The notes: a model not told the origin generated them from the letters alone. A DNA stretch of 25,301 nucleotides from Leptospiraceae bacterium (GCA_024233875.1 JACKPB010000001.1:617501-642801); one strand, 5' to 3'; positions 9,664 to 17,596 are shown, counted from the first letter of the stretch. Program-made: numbers and translations.

Positions 9664-9665
9664 AA

Positions 9666-9920
9666 TTACCTCGGATAAGGTTTTTCATAAAAATCAGGTG
9701 GATCAGATTTACGTGTATGGTAAGCATTTAGACAGGTAAGAAGAAGGGTATCGATAAATCTTTTACTTTCTCTTAACCCTGGTTCTTGTCCTGTCATTTC
9801 TAGGTAAGTATCTCCAACAAAATACAATCTTATATAAGCTTCACAAGTATCAGTATCTGGATACTCTTTCTGGCAATTCTGGAAAGAAATAATTATTAAT
9901 AGAATTATAAGCTGTCTCAT
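9666..9920 (-). CDS. Small cysteine-containing lipoprotein after short Rhs gene (84 aa)
   Basis: Started at the ATG at 9920 with GGAGGT 4 nt ahead; a GTG 6 nt earlier overlaps that site and is less likely. Leader MRQLIILLIIISFQNC, modified Cys16, then Cys26 and Cys63. It follows the stop of the short Rhs gene by 2 nt, the usual position for an immunity gene to an Rhs tip. If the tip acts on phospholipids, a membrane-anchored periplasmic lipoprotein would be a sensible neutraliser; that is inference, as no family is recognised. Confidence 0.72.
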   Translation of the reverse strand: MRQLIILLIIISFQNCQKEYPDTDTCEAYIRLYFVGDTYLEMTGQEPGLRESKRFIDTLLLTCLNAYHTRKSDPPDFYEKPYPR

Positions 9921-9922
9921 AT

Positions 9923-11110
9923 TCACCTCCCAAAGACATTACAGTTCTTGCAATTGAACCGTATCTTTCCGATTTCTTCACCAGCCTTTTGACCCAGATG
10001 CTCTATCCCTCTTAAAATTCCATAATTAAAATATAACTGTGTTCCAAGGTAGTAAACTGCTAAATCTTGTGGAGTTCTAATTTTACCAGTATAGAGTCCA
10101 ACTTCGGCTCTTAAAACAAAATTGAAACTAGCTCTAGTTTGTAACTGAGAATCCCTTTTCCCTCTAAAATGATTTAAAGGATTAGGAGACTCATCATCAT
10201 GCTTTTGGGATACCCAATCCATATAGGAAACTGGTTTGGGTCGAAGTTCGGGACCAATGTATTTGGCAAATATGTATGTATATAAAAAAGATTCTTTTGG
10301 GTCTAAATTATTTTGTAAAGTTAAAAGAAGTAAGGTACTTTCTAAATAACTTTTATTTTTATTATTTTCATTGGATGTATAAAAACTTGACAAGCGGTCT
10401 GTATTCCCATCACCGGCATAATTGTACCCTGGAGAATGAAATTCCTTCATCTTTTTTAAAGGTTTTATGAGAAAGTAAAAAGTGATTAAATTATTTATAC
10501 TCTTATTCATTCTGCCTTCATTCGGCTCATTTCCATCTGAATCCACAAATCTCATTGGATTTCCATCGACATACATATACCGATTCATTCCAAAATTTCT
10601 TTTAGAATCAACCAAACTATCCGCCTGTAAAAACCTTCCCAGCATTGGATCATAATACCTTGCTTTATAGTAATACAATCCCGTTTCCTTATCCTCCTCT
10701 TGCCCTGTGTATTTGAATCTTGTAATATCCGGTCCAGAACTTTTTTCTCTGTCTATTTCCCCATAAGGTTTGTAGACTATATTACTCTTCCCTCCGAATG
10801 TTCCTCCGCTTACTACATTTCCATGTCCGTCTGTTATCATAGTTGTATTCCCTAAATGGTCGGGATGGAGAAAGTAAAATCCCTTTGTAGGTGTGTTTGT
10901 AGATTGGGAATAGGGATTAGAGGATGGGGAATTGGGATTACTTGCAACACTTGCTGTGTTGTCGTTTACTCCGTTACTGCCAGAAAGCCATACCGGGTTT
11001 CCTTTTTTATCGGAAGAACCAATTATCCCGCAGGAACTTGAAGATAAAACTATTATTATAAACAAAATTATTTTTAAATAATTTGTTAAATCTAAATTAC
11101 TTGTTTTCAT
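9923..11110 (-). CDS. Short lipoprotein Rhs core with alternative tip
   Basis: 395 aa. A lipoprotein leader ends SSSSC (Cys27). The segment after it (SSDKKGNPVWL, NGVND) parallels the segment after the internal Cys of the giant Rhs protein. The core (PDHLG 83-87, YYYKARYYDPMLGRFLQADS about 146-165, NPMRFVDSDG 184-193) is nearly identical to the giant gene, but the tip (about 194-395) is unrelated. The tip contains GYNYAGDGN (228-236) and, 60 residues on, D298xxxxxHD305, resembling the calcium loop and catalytic His-Asp of parvovirus-type phospholipase A2, although the spacing is longer than normal. A CxxC lies at 387-390. It lacks the YD-repeat shell, so it looks like an orphan tip cassette that has its own export signal. 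The start overlaps the upstream gene by 14 nt. Confidence 0.88.
   Translation of the reverse strand: MKTSNLDLTNYLKIILFIIIVLSSSSCGIIGSSDKKGNPVWLSGSNGVNDNTASVASNPNSPSSNPYSQSTNTPTKGFYFLHPDHLGNTTMITDGHGNVVSGGTFGGKSNIVYKPYGEIDREKSSGPDITRFKYTGQEEDKETGLYYYKARYYDPMLGRFLQADSLVDSKRNFGMNRYMYVDGNPMRFVDSDGNEPNEGRMNKSINNLITFYFLIKPLKKMKEFHSPGYNYAGDGNTDRLSSFYTSNENNKNKSYLESTLLLLTLQNNLDPKESFLYTYIFAKYIGPELRPKPVSYMDWVSQKHDDESPNPLNHFRGKRDSQLQTRASFNFVLRAEVGLYTGKIRTPQDLAVYYLGTQLYFNYGILRGIEHLGQKAGEEIGKIRFNCKNCNVFGR
10617..10840 (-). repeat. Rhs core repeat, copy 2 (within short Rhs gene)
   Basis: Partner of 2254-2477 in the same orientation, 9 differences in 224 bp. The two copies lie about 8.4 kb apart as direct repeats, so recombination between them would delete the intervening DNA and join the giant shell to the alternative tip. 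Confidence 0.9.
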
Positions 11111-11681
11111 TTTTCAATATCCTTATTACCAATATAATTAAAATACTATTTGTAAAGAGAAGTCCTATAAGTACCAAATTATAAACTATTAAAGTAATTT
11201 TTAATTCGGGAATCAAACCGGAGACTCTTAAATTCACATTATAGATTTCAGGATATTTTAATTCCTGAATTCCATTAGGATTTTTTTCTGAATTCTGTTT
11301 CAGAGGATTTACAAATTTTTGTGTTATTGCGGGTTTGTCTTTTATATCATAAAGTTTTTTCGATTTTAATTCATTATACCTTTTATAAACTACTGGATGA
11401 GAAGACCATTTTTCATAAGCTAATTTATAATATTCAAAACTGGATTTATATTTTTTGGAATCATATAATTCATCTGCTTTTGAAATCCAAATTTCTGTTT
11501 GATATAAATTTAATGCAGAGTTTGATTCTCCTTTTTTCATTCTTTCTTCAATTTCTTTTTGAGCAGAATCCATATCTCCATTTATTATATTTGTTTTTAT
11601 AGATGGATAAAGAATTCCTAATTCTTCATCCACCGCAATCAATGGATTCATTAAAAATAAAATGAATAAAATAACTCTCAT
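11097..11681 (-). CDS. Exported TPR-like protein with C-terminal membrane anchor
   Basis: 194 aa: a signal peptide (MRVILFILFLMNPLIA), a helical middle (about 30-105) with a TPR-like look (ALNLYQTEIWISKADELYD, then YKSSFEYYKLAYEKW), a linker, and a strong C-terminal membrane helix (about 160-188) ending in a short basic tail. That topology places the helical part outside the cytoplasm, tethered to the inner membrane. The start overlaps the kelch gene stop by 4 nt. No specific family recognised; a scaffold or secretion-helper role is inference. Confidence 0.72.
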   Translation of the reverse strand: MRVILFILFLMNPLIAVDEELGILYPSIKTNIINGDMDSAQKEIEERMKKGESNSALNLYQTEIWISKADELYDSKKYKSSFEYYKLAYEKWSSHPVVYKRYNELKSKKLYDIKDKPAITQKFVNPLKQNSEKNPNGIQELKYPEIYNVNLRVSGLIPELKITLIVYNLVLIGLLFTNSILIILVIRILKNENK

Positions 11682-13051
11682 CTATTTACTCCCACAGCTT
11701 TATGTCCAAACCTTGCCCTGGGCATTGAGGTAGTTGTATTCCATGAATTTGTTTTGGGAGAATCCAGACCGAGAGAATATGTATTGGTAGTAGGGTTGTT
11801 AATACTACTTGCCCCACCGAAAGAATAGATTTTTCTCTTCTGATAAGAGATTCCAAGAGCAGGATAATATAAAGCTACTGGAATACTGGAACTTGCGGTT
11901 ACAGCATTGGATGTATCCCCGGTAGGATAATAATCAAATACTGATGAAGTTAATATAGAACTTGCAGGAATATGAATATCGGTTAGCGTACTACCTCCAA
12001 CAACAAATAGTGCAGGAGTATCGTTGGGGTATGGATCGGTAGATATGGGTTCATAACATGCACTTCCACTTCCATGCCTTGCCTGTGAAATACTGGCTTC
12101 TATTAAAGAAGTCGATGAATTTGAAGCAGGAATAAAACCGTCTGAAGAAGACTGTTCCAGACCGCTGGAATAAAACCTTCCTCCGGTAAGATAAATGGTT
12201 CCTTTATTTCCACAACCTGCCATATCAATTCTGGAAGGGATAGAACCTCCCAAAATTGTATATTGACTCCATGTTCCACCAGTGCCAACATTTGGTTGAA
12301 ACTTGTAAACCGTATTGAGAATAGTTCCGGTAGTCATTCCGGTTGTAGTGCTACCCCCAACAATATAGATTTCTTCATTTACCTTACCGGCTACTGCTCC
12401 TACCAATTTATTGGGCATTGAGTTCATTATAGTCCAGGAGTTGGTTTTTATATTAAATGCTTCTACTAGGTTTGTAGTACTATATGTAGTCCCGGATAAA
12501 ATCAATCCACCCATTACATAAATATTATCTCCACTAGAAATCACTGTTGGAAAAGCCCGTGGTGTGGGTAGATTCGTAAATGCACTATACCATGTTTCTG
12601 TAGAAGGATCAAAAAGGTCTACCTCCGAAACCGGACTACCACCAAAACCCAATCCTCCGATAAGCCAGATACTTCTTTGTTTTGTAGCTAGAAAAGTGTC
12701 TGAAGCAAGGGTAGTAAATGCTTGAATAAATCCGATGGGAAAGGTGGATTTTCCGCAGTATGCAGTGTATAAATAACCAGTTTCCGGGTTTAACCCTGTT
12801 AGAGTAAAGTGGTGAAATTTAGAAGGATAGAGAGAAGTTTGAAATTTATCAATATAATTGGAACCGTAACCTACAATTCCGATACTTTCTTCAGAACACT
12901 GAAAAACAACTCCAGCACTATTGACACCTACAGAACTTACTCCTATAGAAAGGATTTTAGCTTTAGCTTCTTTTACTCCTTGTCCTAAAGGAGAATTATT
13001 GCACCGGGTTAAGAAAGGAATTATAAGTAAGATGGTAACAAGTATTTTCAT
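11678..13051 (-). CDS. Kelch-repeat lipoprotein
   Basis: 457 aa. Leader MKILVTILLIIPFLTRC gives a lipoprotein with Cys17. Residues about 30-115 look like a fibronectin-III-type beta domain (LTGLNPETGYLYTAYC). From about 125 on there are six or so kelch blades, recognisable from the repeated pattern of a double Gly after hydrophobic strands (IWLIGGLG, IYVMGGL, IYIVGGS, IYLTGG, LFVVGGS, IYSFGGAS) followed by a Trp or Phe strand. Such propellers bind proteins or sugars, and the lipid anchor suggests a surface or periplasmic location. ATGA overlap with the upstream barrel gene. Confidence 0.85.
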   Translation of the reverse strand: MKILVTILLIIPFLTRCNNSPLGQGVKEAKAKILSIGVSSVGVNSAGVVFQCSEESIGIVGYGSNYIDKFQTSLYPSKFHHFTLTGLNPETGYLYTAYCGKSTFPIGFIQAFTTLASDTFLATKQRSIWLIGGLGFGGSPVSEVDLFDPSTETWYSAFTNLPTPRAFPTVISSGDNIYVMGGLILSGTTYSTTNLVEAFNIKTNSWTIMNSMPNKLVGAVAGKVNEEIYIVGGSTTTGMTTGTILNTVYKFQPNVGTGGTWSQYTILGGSIPSRIDMAGCGNKGTIYLTGGRFYSSGLEQSSSDGFIPASNSSTSLIEASISQARHGSGSACYEPISTDPYPNDTPALFVVGGSTLTDIHIPASSILTSSVFDYYPTGDTSNAVTASSSIPVALYYPALGISYQKRKIYSFGGASSINNPTTNTYSLGLDSPKTNSWNTTTSMPRARFGHKAVGVNR

Positions 13052-13995
13052 AAGTAAAATACCAAGGAATAATGAAAACCGAGAAACTGAACAGTTTCCT
13101 GATTATTCCAAAAATGATTATACCTAACACCAAATCGATGGGTAACATTTCCTGTTTTTAATCCCTGCCAGCCTAATTCAGAACTTAAAAATGGATTATA
13201 CCCGATCTTTTGTTCTTCTTTATTTAATAGAAGAATTAACCCCTGCGTTTCCGGGTTTCCTGTATAATAGGTACGACCTGCGGTTGTATGAGTGATTTGA
13301 GATATTCCCGGACCGAAGTTAAAATAAAAATCTAATAAAGCATTTTTTGAACTTTTCCAATTCTTCTGAATATAAAATGAAGAATTTATAAATTCATAAT
13401 TTGATTTATCTCCTTTTGTGTATAAAGATTCCAGGTAAACACCAGCCCTCCATGTTTTTGAAAATTTAAATACTAATGGTTCGAAGAATAAGTCACCCGA
13501 AATTGGAAAATTTGGATTGGAGGGTAGAGAGTTTAGGTGTGAATAAATATTGAAAGAAATTCCAACTTGATTATTTGCATTATAAAAATCAACAGCCCAA
13601 TCTTTATCGGGTTCAATTTTTCTCGAAGGTTCTGATCTAAATTCAATTTCTTTTTTAGGTACGACAACGAAACCTAATTTAGTTTCAATTGTAATCCTGT
13701 CGGAAGTCTCTTCTGCTATCACTCCGAATAATTTAATATTGTCTTTTAGTACAATTGTAGTGTAATAAGAAGAACCATTTTCTCTATTTGTACTATTAAT
13801 TTTTAAGATTTCAGATCTTGGAATCTCATATTGTTTTTTTTCGTATTCAACTAAAATTGAGGTTGGCGATTCGGTTAATTTTTTACAAAAAAAACTCCTG
13901 CCATCATTTAGAATGATTTCGTCAGAGAAAAGTTTGAAAATTGGTAATACAAAAACGATTGAGATAATAATTTTTGCAAATTTTAAACTTTTCAT
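13048..13995 (-). CDS. Outer-membrane beta-barrel protein, first gene of operon
   Basis: 315 aa. A signal peptide (about 1-24) is followed by two tandem small beta modules, about 26-66 (LNDGRSFFCKKL through YEIPRSEILKI) and 80-120 (LKDNIKLFGVI through FVVVPKKEIEF), which look like SH3/Lsm-like barrels. The rest (about 130-315) alternates polar and aromatic residues in strand-length stretches and ends SLVFYL, with the terminal hydrophobic or aromatic residue expected for insertion by the BAM machinery. The ribosome site is weak (GGAA). As the first gene it would respond most directly to the repeat-containing promoter upstream. Confidence 0.75.
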   Translation of the reverse strand: MKSLKFAKIIISIVFVLPIFKLFSDEIILNDGRSFFCKKLTESPTSILVEYEKKQYEIPRSEILKINSTNRENGSSYYTTIVLKDNIKLFGVIAEETSDRITIETKLGFVVVPKKEIEFRSEPSRKIEPDKDWAVDFYNANNQVGISFNIYSHLNSLPSNPNFPISGDLFFEPLVFKFSKTWRAGVYLESLYTKGDKSNYEFINSSFYIQKNWKSSKNALLDFYFNFGPGISQITHTTAGRTYYTGNPETQGLILLLNKEEQKIGYNPFLSSELGWQGLKTGNVTHRFGVRYNHFWNNQETVQFLGFHYSLVFYL

Positions 13996-14057
13996 TTTTG
14001 TGGTTCCAACTACTAAAATATTTATGAATTGGTAATATAAGATTCACATATTTGTAT

Positions 14058-14084
14058 ATTATACCCCCCCCCTTAATTTGTCAA
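14058..14084 (-). promoter_or_regulatory. Promoter with nine-G run in the spacer
   Basis: On the minus strand, a perfect -35 TTGACA (14084-14079) and a perfect -10 TATAAT (14063-14058) are separated by 15 bp, nine of which are consecutive G (14072-14064). The predicted start of transcription near 14051 gives a leader of about 55 nt before the ATG at 13995. A 15-bp spacer is below the 17-bp optimum; gain of two G would reach it. Spacer homopolymers of this kind switch expression in Neisseria (opc, porA). Confidence 0.75.
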
Positions 14085-14348
14085 TTATTTTATTAATATA
14101 TCTATATTGCGATAAATATGACTAAGAGTTGGTTGGAAAATTAGTGATTTTGGTAAAAATGGTAATTGAAAAGTAAGTGGTGGGAACCTCTAAAAACCTC
14201 CTGAAAAAATAGTACACAATATTACTTATATGGTATATACCCATTCTCATATGTATTTGCGTTTTGCAGTATTCGTATGTAGCCATTTTATTGATTATAT
14301 TACACTAAAATGCGCAAATACTTTTGAAAATGACTATAAAAAGGTCTA
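14085..14348. other. Intergenic AT-rich stretch with a 9-bp inverted repeat
   Basis: No gene seen. Arms GTATTTGCG at 14253-14261 and CGCAAATAC at 14313-14321 could be part of an old IS end, since the transposase remnant begins 27 nt later. Confidence 0.4.
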
Positions 14349-14650
14349 ATGAGCCTATTTGAACAGAACAAACGTAAAGAAAAACTAGAGAATCTCGGTG
14401 ATCCCTTATTAAAACTCAGTGAACTGGTAGAATTTGAAATCTACCGCGATGATTTAGAAAGCATGTATAAATCTGGAACTGAGCGAGGTAGTCGTCCTCC
14501 ATTTGTATCCCAGTCAAAATGTTCAAAATATTAATTCTTCAAAGGCTGTATAACTTGTCAGACAGACAAACAGAATTTCAAAGAAATACTTCAGAAGAAA
14601 ATGGTAAAATGTATTCTCTAATCGATAAAAAAATAATTAAAAAAGTTTGA
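14349..14650 (+). pseudogene. Remnant of IS5-type transposase, frameshifted
   Basis: The first frame reads a DUF772-like transposase N-terminus (ENLGDPLLKLSELVEFEIYR, then GSRPPF) and ends at 14534. The expected continuation is found in another frame from the ATG at 14519 (MFKILILQRLYNLSDRQTEF), then it runs into a short unrelated tail ending at 14650. The frame change lies near 14505-14515. The DDE catalytic region is absent, so the element cannot move by itself. Confidence 0.75.
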
Positions 14651-14665
14651 TCTACAATTATACCC

Positions 14666-15619
14666 CTACCAAACTCTCCCCATCCCCTCATCCAATATCT
14701 CCTGATTGAGGAAGCGACCCTTCTGTATCACATCTTCCTCTGTGACATCACCCGGAAGATAAAACACATCTACGAGATACCGATCATATTTGTCATGGCT
14801 GTGTGTTTTGATGATGAGAAATTTTGAGTCTTTAAGTGATTTCTCAACAAACTTTTTCGCCTTTACTCCTTCCGGAGTCGGGAGTTCGGGTGTGTCGAGA
14901 CTCTTTAGTCTTAATCGTTGGGTAATATAATTGGAAAAACCCAGATCGATGAGGACCTCAAGCGTATCACCATCGATGACCCGTTTCAGATGAGCTTTGT
15001 AGGTATAGGAGGGGACGGTCGCGACCGTCCCGTACGATGGTGGTAGATTGATCGAAACATCAAAACCGAGATCGAGAAAAAGCAGGCTTGGATTCTCCGG
15101 AAACGGATAGATGAGTTTGTATTGGTAGAGGTTTAGTTCTGGACGTGGAAGAAGATCAGGCAGATATGCCTGATCGGATGTTTTTTTTGATAGAGTGAGA
15201 GAACGGAGATCACGGAAACTGAGTTTTTTCTGGATGGCTTTGGTTTCGAGAGATTTTCTCTGTTTTGGATCTTCGATTGTGATGAGGATTGAGTAGTGCG
15301 ACCAGGAAAGGATGGGGTTGATTTGGGTTTTTGGGTAGGTTTTGTAGAATTTATGAAAACTTCTGAGGTTTCGCGGTGAAAATCCTTTGCCTACTTTTGA
15401 ATTCAGATCCTTCGATAAGCTTGTGATGATTTCTTCTCCATATCTGGAATCTGTAGAATCGAAAAGTTCGGTGATTTTCTTTCCAATGCTCCAATTTCCA
15501 TAGAGAATGGATTTGTTCCAATCGCTGTCGCTATCTTCCAGTGAAGATTGGTAAATGGACGTGATTTCTGAGAGAAGAGCTTTGTATTCTGATTTGGAGA
15601 GGATAGGTTTAGGATTCAC
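14666..15619 (-). CDS. DUF1016-N / staphylococcal-nuclease fusion
   Basis: 317 aa from a GTG whose TGA-overlapping context (GTGA) couples it to the preceding small ORF; no good ribosome site of its own. Residues about 10-145 match the DUF1016 N-terminal (YhcG-type) helical domain: LYGNWSIGKKITE, RYGEEIITSLSKDL, FSPRNLRSFHKFY, LSWSHYSILI. Instead of the usual PD-(D/E)XK domain, residues 207-317 are a thermonuclease fold with IDGDT (Asp216, Asp218), RLKSLDTPE (Arg237, Asp242, Glu245) and DKYDR (Arg280), spaced as Asp21, Arg35, Asp40, Glu43 and Arg87 of staphylococcal nuclease, so activity is likely. No signal peptide, suggesting a cytoplasmic Ca-dependent nuclease steered by the DUF1016 domain. 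A GC-rich palindrome lies in the linker. Confidence 0.88.
   Translation of the reverse strand: MNPKPILSKSEYKALLSEITSIYQSSLEDSDSDWNKSILYGNWSIGKKITELFDSTDSRYGEEIITSLSKDLNSKVGKGFSPRNLRSFHKFYKTYPKTQINPILSWSHYSILITIEDPKQRKSLETKAIQKKLSFRDLRSLTLSKKTSDQAYLPDLLPRPELNLYQYKLIYPFPENPSLLFLDLGFDVSINLPPSYGTVATVPSYTYKAHLKRVIDGDTLEVLIDLGFSNYITQRLRLKSLDTPELPTPEGVKAKKFVEKSLKDSKFLIIKTHSHDKYDRYLVDVFYLPGDVTEEDVIQKGRFLNQEILDEGMGRVW
15012..15031. repeat. 20-bp perfect palindrome inside nuclease gene
   Basis: GGGACGGTCGCGACCGTCCC, strikingly GC-rich in this gene, codes for the linker (SYGTVATVPSY) between the two nuclease domains. Could be an inserted palindromic element or a protein-binding site. Confidence 0.7.
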
Positions 15620-15786
15620 TTTTTTGAAAGGAAATCTTTTAGTGTTAATAGAAAAGCTGAGATAGAAATTACAGTGATGAGCACATTTTCAAATGGTTTA
15701 AAGCTTTCATATGTGAACAACAATGCTATTATTAAACCAATAATTAGGGTTCCAAGAAAGAATAATAAACGATCAGTGTTTCCCAA
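15616..15786 (-). CDS. 56-aa two-helix membrane peptide before nuclease
   Basis: An ORF from a TTG at 15786 to a TGA that overlaps the GTG of the nuclease gene. The product starts (M)GNTDRLLFFLGTLIIGLI and has two membrane helices (about 7-24 and 34-50) with a Lys-rich end. It overlaps the preceding 39-aa ORF by 14 nt and has no strong ribosome site, so it would depend on coupled translation. Non-ATG start and short length keep the call moderate; the chain of overlaps argues it is real. Confidence 0.55.
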   Translation of the reverse strand: MGNTDRLLFFLGTLIIGLIIALLFTYESFKPFENVLITVISISAFLLTLKDFLSKK

Positions 15787-15892
15787 TTTCTTTTTTCACT
15801 TCTTTAGCTATCATTCTAGAGAAACCAACCGCCATTAGATAAATTCCACAGCTTAACCCAATCACTGCCATGATAATAAAATAAGGACTCAT
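15773..15892 (-). CDS. 39-aa membrane peptide, first gene of nuclease unit
   Basis: ATG preceded by AGAGAGGT at 5 nt, a good ribosome site. The product starts MSPYFIIMAVIGLSCGIYLM, one membrane helix, followed by a basic tail ending KEVKKEIGKH. It opens a three-gene minus-strand unit with the 56-aa peptide and the DUF1016/nuclease fusion. Function unknown. Confidence 0.65.
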   Translation of the reverse strand: MSPYFIIMAVIGLSCGIYLMAVGFSRMIAKEVKKEIGKH

Positions 15893-15915
15893 TTTTTACC
15901 TCTCTTTATAAAGCT

Positions 15916-15944
15916 AGTTTATTTGAAAAAGTTAAAAGTGGCAA
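15916..15944 (-). promoter_or_regulatory. Possible promoter of the nuclease unit
   Basis: TTGCCA (15944-15939) and TAAACT (15921-15916) with a 17-bp spacer, ending about 15 nt before the ribosome site of the 39-aa ORF. Each box has two mismatches, so this is tentative. Confidence 0.35.
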
Positions 15945-15957
15945 TTCAATTTTTTTC

Positions 15958-15988
15958 TTAAAAAGTGGAGACAGTCTCCACTTTTTAA
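15958..15988. promoter_or_regulatory. 14-bp perfect inverted repeat flanked by A/T
   Basis: Arms centred on AGTGGAGA / TCTCCACT with a 3-nt loop, the stem ending in A and T runs, so it can act as a terminator hairpin on either strand. It lies just upstream of the possible nuclease promoter, so an operator role is also open. Confidence 0.6.
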
Positions 15989-16116
15989 AAGTTAATTTGG
16001 ATCAATAAAATCAATGGATTTTAAATGTTATTGTTAATAAATTTCTTAAAAAAGTTGGCGTTTTTGGATGAGAAATAGTGATGATTTTTTCATTAGGAAT
16101 CTACTAGAAATCTGGA

Positions 16117-16199
16117 AAGCCCGGGTTAGGGATGGGAGGGGGAGTCGCATCTTTTTGCGACCGGAGCGATAGCGAAGCCCGGATTAGCCCGACCTGCTG
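16117..16199. repeat. GC-rich structured intergenic element
   Basis: Bounded by direct repeats AAGCCCGGGTTAG (16117-16129) and AAGCCCGGATTAG (16175-16187), with a perfect hairpin GTCGCA/TGCGAC (16144-16161) around a TCTTTT loop, followed by GGAGCGATAGCGAAG. This resembles the REP-like hairpins scattered through many AT-rich genomes. I see no ORF from 15989 to 16278. Confidence 0.5.
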
Positions 16200-16278
16200 G
16201 ATTAGAAAATGTTCATCGATAATACCGGGAAAATTTTAAATACAGAAAAACAGCAGGAACCCCCATAAAAAAATAAAA

Positions 16279-16782
<504 letters not shown>

Positions 16783-16818
16783 TTACAGTTACCACAAAGA
16801 GATTTGTGATAACTAGTA

Positions 16819-16838
16819 GGATCGCAGATCTGCGATCC
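16819..16838. repeat. 20-bp perfect palindrome in 23S-5S spacer
   Basis: GGATCGCAGATCTGCGATCC. Could form a hairpin in the rRNA precursor. A GGATCGC/GCGATCC pair also occurs in the 23S fragment at 16617-16642. Confidence 0.65.
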
Positions 16839-16922
16839 CAACAGTAGAAACAATTTTCTTTGGTCTGTAAACAGATCTGACAGGAAACTGTCTGCCGGAG
16901 AAATCCGGACATAACCACGCAA

Positions 16923-17041
16923 TTCCCGGTGGTTTTAGAGAGGTGGAAATACCCGTTCCCATCCCGAACACGGAAGTCAAGCACCTCATCGCCAATGGTA
17001 CTATGCAGTTCGCTGTATGGGAGAGTAGGACGCTGCCAGGA
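16923..17041 (+). rRNA. rrf: 5S ribosomal RNA
   Basis: About 119 nt with the conserved blocks CCGAACACGGAAGT, ATGGTACT and GGGAGAGTAGG; the ends (CCCGGTGG and CTGCCAGG) pair to close the molecule. No damage is seen, and a strong terminator follows. It sits about 140 nt after the broken 23S tail, so it either has its own promoter or is a silent copy. Confidence 0.93.
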
Positions 17042-17061
17042 TATTTTGCAATACTACAGAA

Positions 17062-17095
17062 AGCCCACTATCGTAAGATAGCGGGCTTTTTTTTT
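17062..17095 (+). terminator. Rho-independent terminator after 5S
   Basis: Arms AGCCCACTATC and GATAGCGGGCT with one mismatch around a GTAA loop, then a run of nine T. Confidence 0.9.
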
Positions 17096-17188
17096 GGGGT
17101 TGGGGTTCGGCTCACCATTGCATGGGAGCATTTTTTTCTGATCGAAGGACTTTTTTTAACCGCTAGCGCGGGGCTTTCTTAGGTTCAA

Positions 17189-17345
17189 CTTTCCATCCTG
17201 ATGCTCTTTCGTTATTCAAGGTTCCTTTCGCTCGAAACTTTCGGGCAAAAAACGAGAGTCGGAGAACAGATCCGACATCTCTAAATTTTTGCTCCGAAAA
17301 GTTTCGGCTATGGAACCTGTATTTCTTTAGAATCAGGATGGAAAG
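17189..17345. repeat. 157-nt hairpin element, copy 1
   Basis: Terminal arms CTTTCCATCCTGAT and ATCAGGATGGAAAG pair perfectly over 14 bp; inside, GGTTCC/GGAACC, CGAAACTTT/AAAGTTTCG, GCAAAAA/TTTTTGC and GTCGGA/TCCGAC extend one long imperfect stem. Confidence 0.85.
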
Positions 17346-17439
17346 GCTGGTTTTTTATTGGGGGATACTTTGGTTGGAAGCTTTTTTTCTGATCGAAGGA
17401 CTTTTTTTAACCGCTAGCGCGGGGCTTTCTTAGGTTCAA

Positions 17440-17596
17440 CTTTCCATCCTGATGCACTTTCGTTATTCAAGGTTCCTTTCGCTCGAAACTTTCGGGCAAA
17501 AAGCGAGAGTCGGAGAACAGATCCGACATCTCTAAATTTTTGCTCCGAAAAGTTTCGGCTTCGGAACCTGTATTTCTTCAGAATCAGGATGGAAAG
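17440..17596. repeat. 157-nt hairpin element, copy 2
   Basis: Nearly identical to copy 1, with the same 14-bp terminal arms. Confidence 0.85.

Noticed and set aside
9536..9739. Plus-strand 67-codon ORF
   Set aside because: It lies opposite the coupled 47-aa ORF and the small lipoprotein, has no good ribosome site, and its composition looks like antisense of membrane-helix codons.
14349..14650. Active insertion sequence
   Set aside because: The transposase is frameshifted and lacks its catalytic region, and no matching pair of terminal repeats was found.
16943..17182. 79-codon ORF across 5S and its terminator
   Set aside because: It reads through the 5S rRNA and terminator hairpin, so it is not a protein gene; minus-strand ORFs in the same block are rejected likewise.
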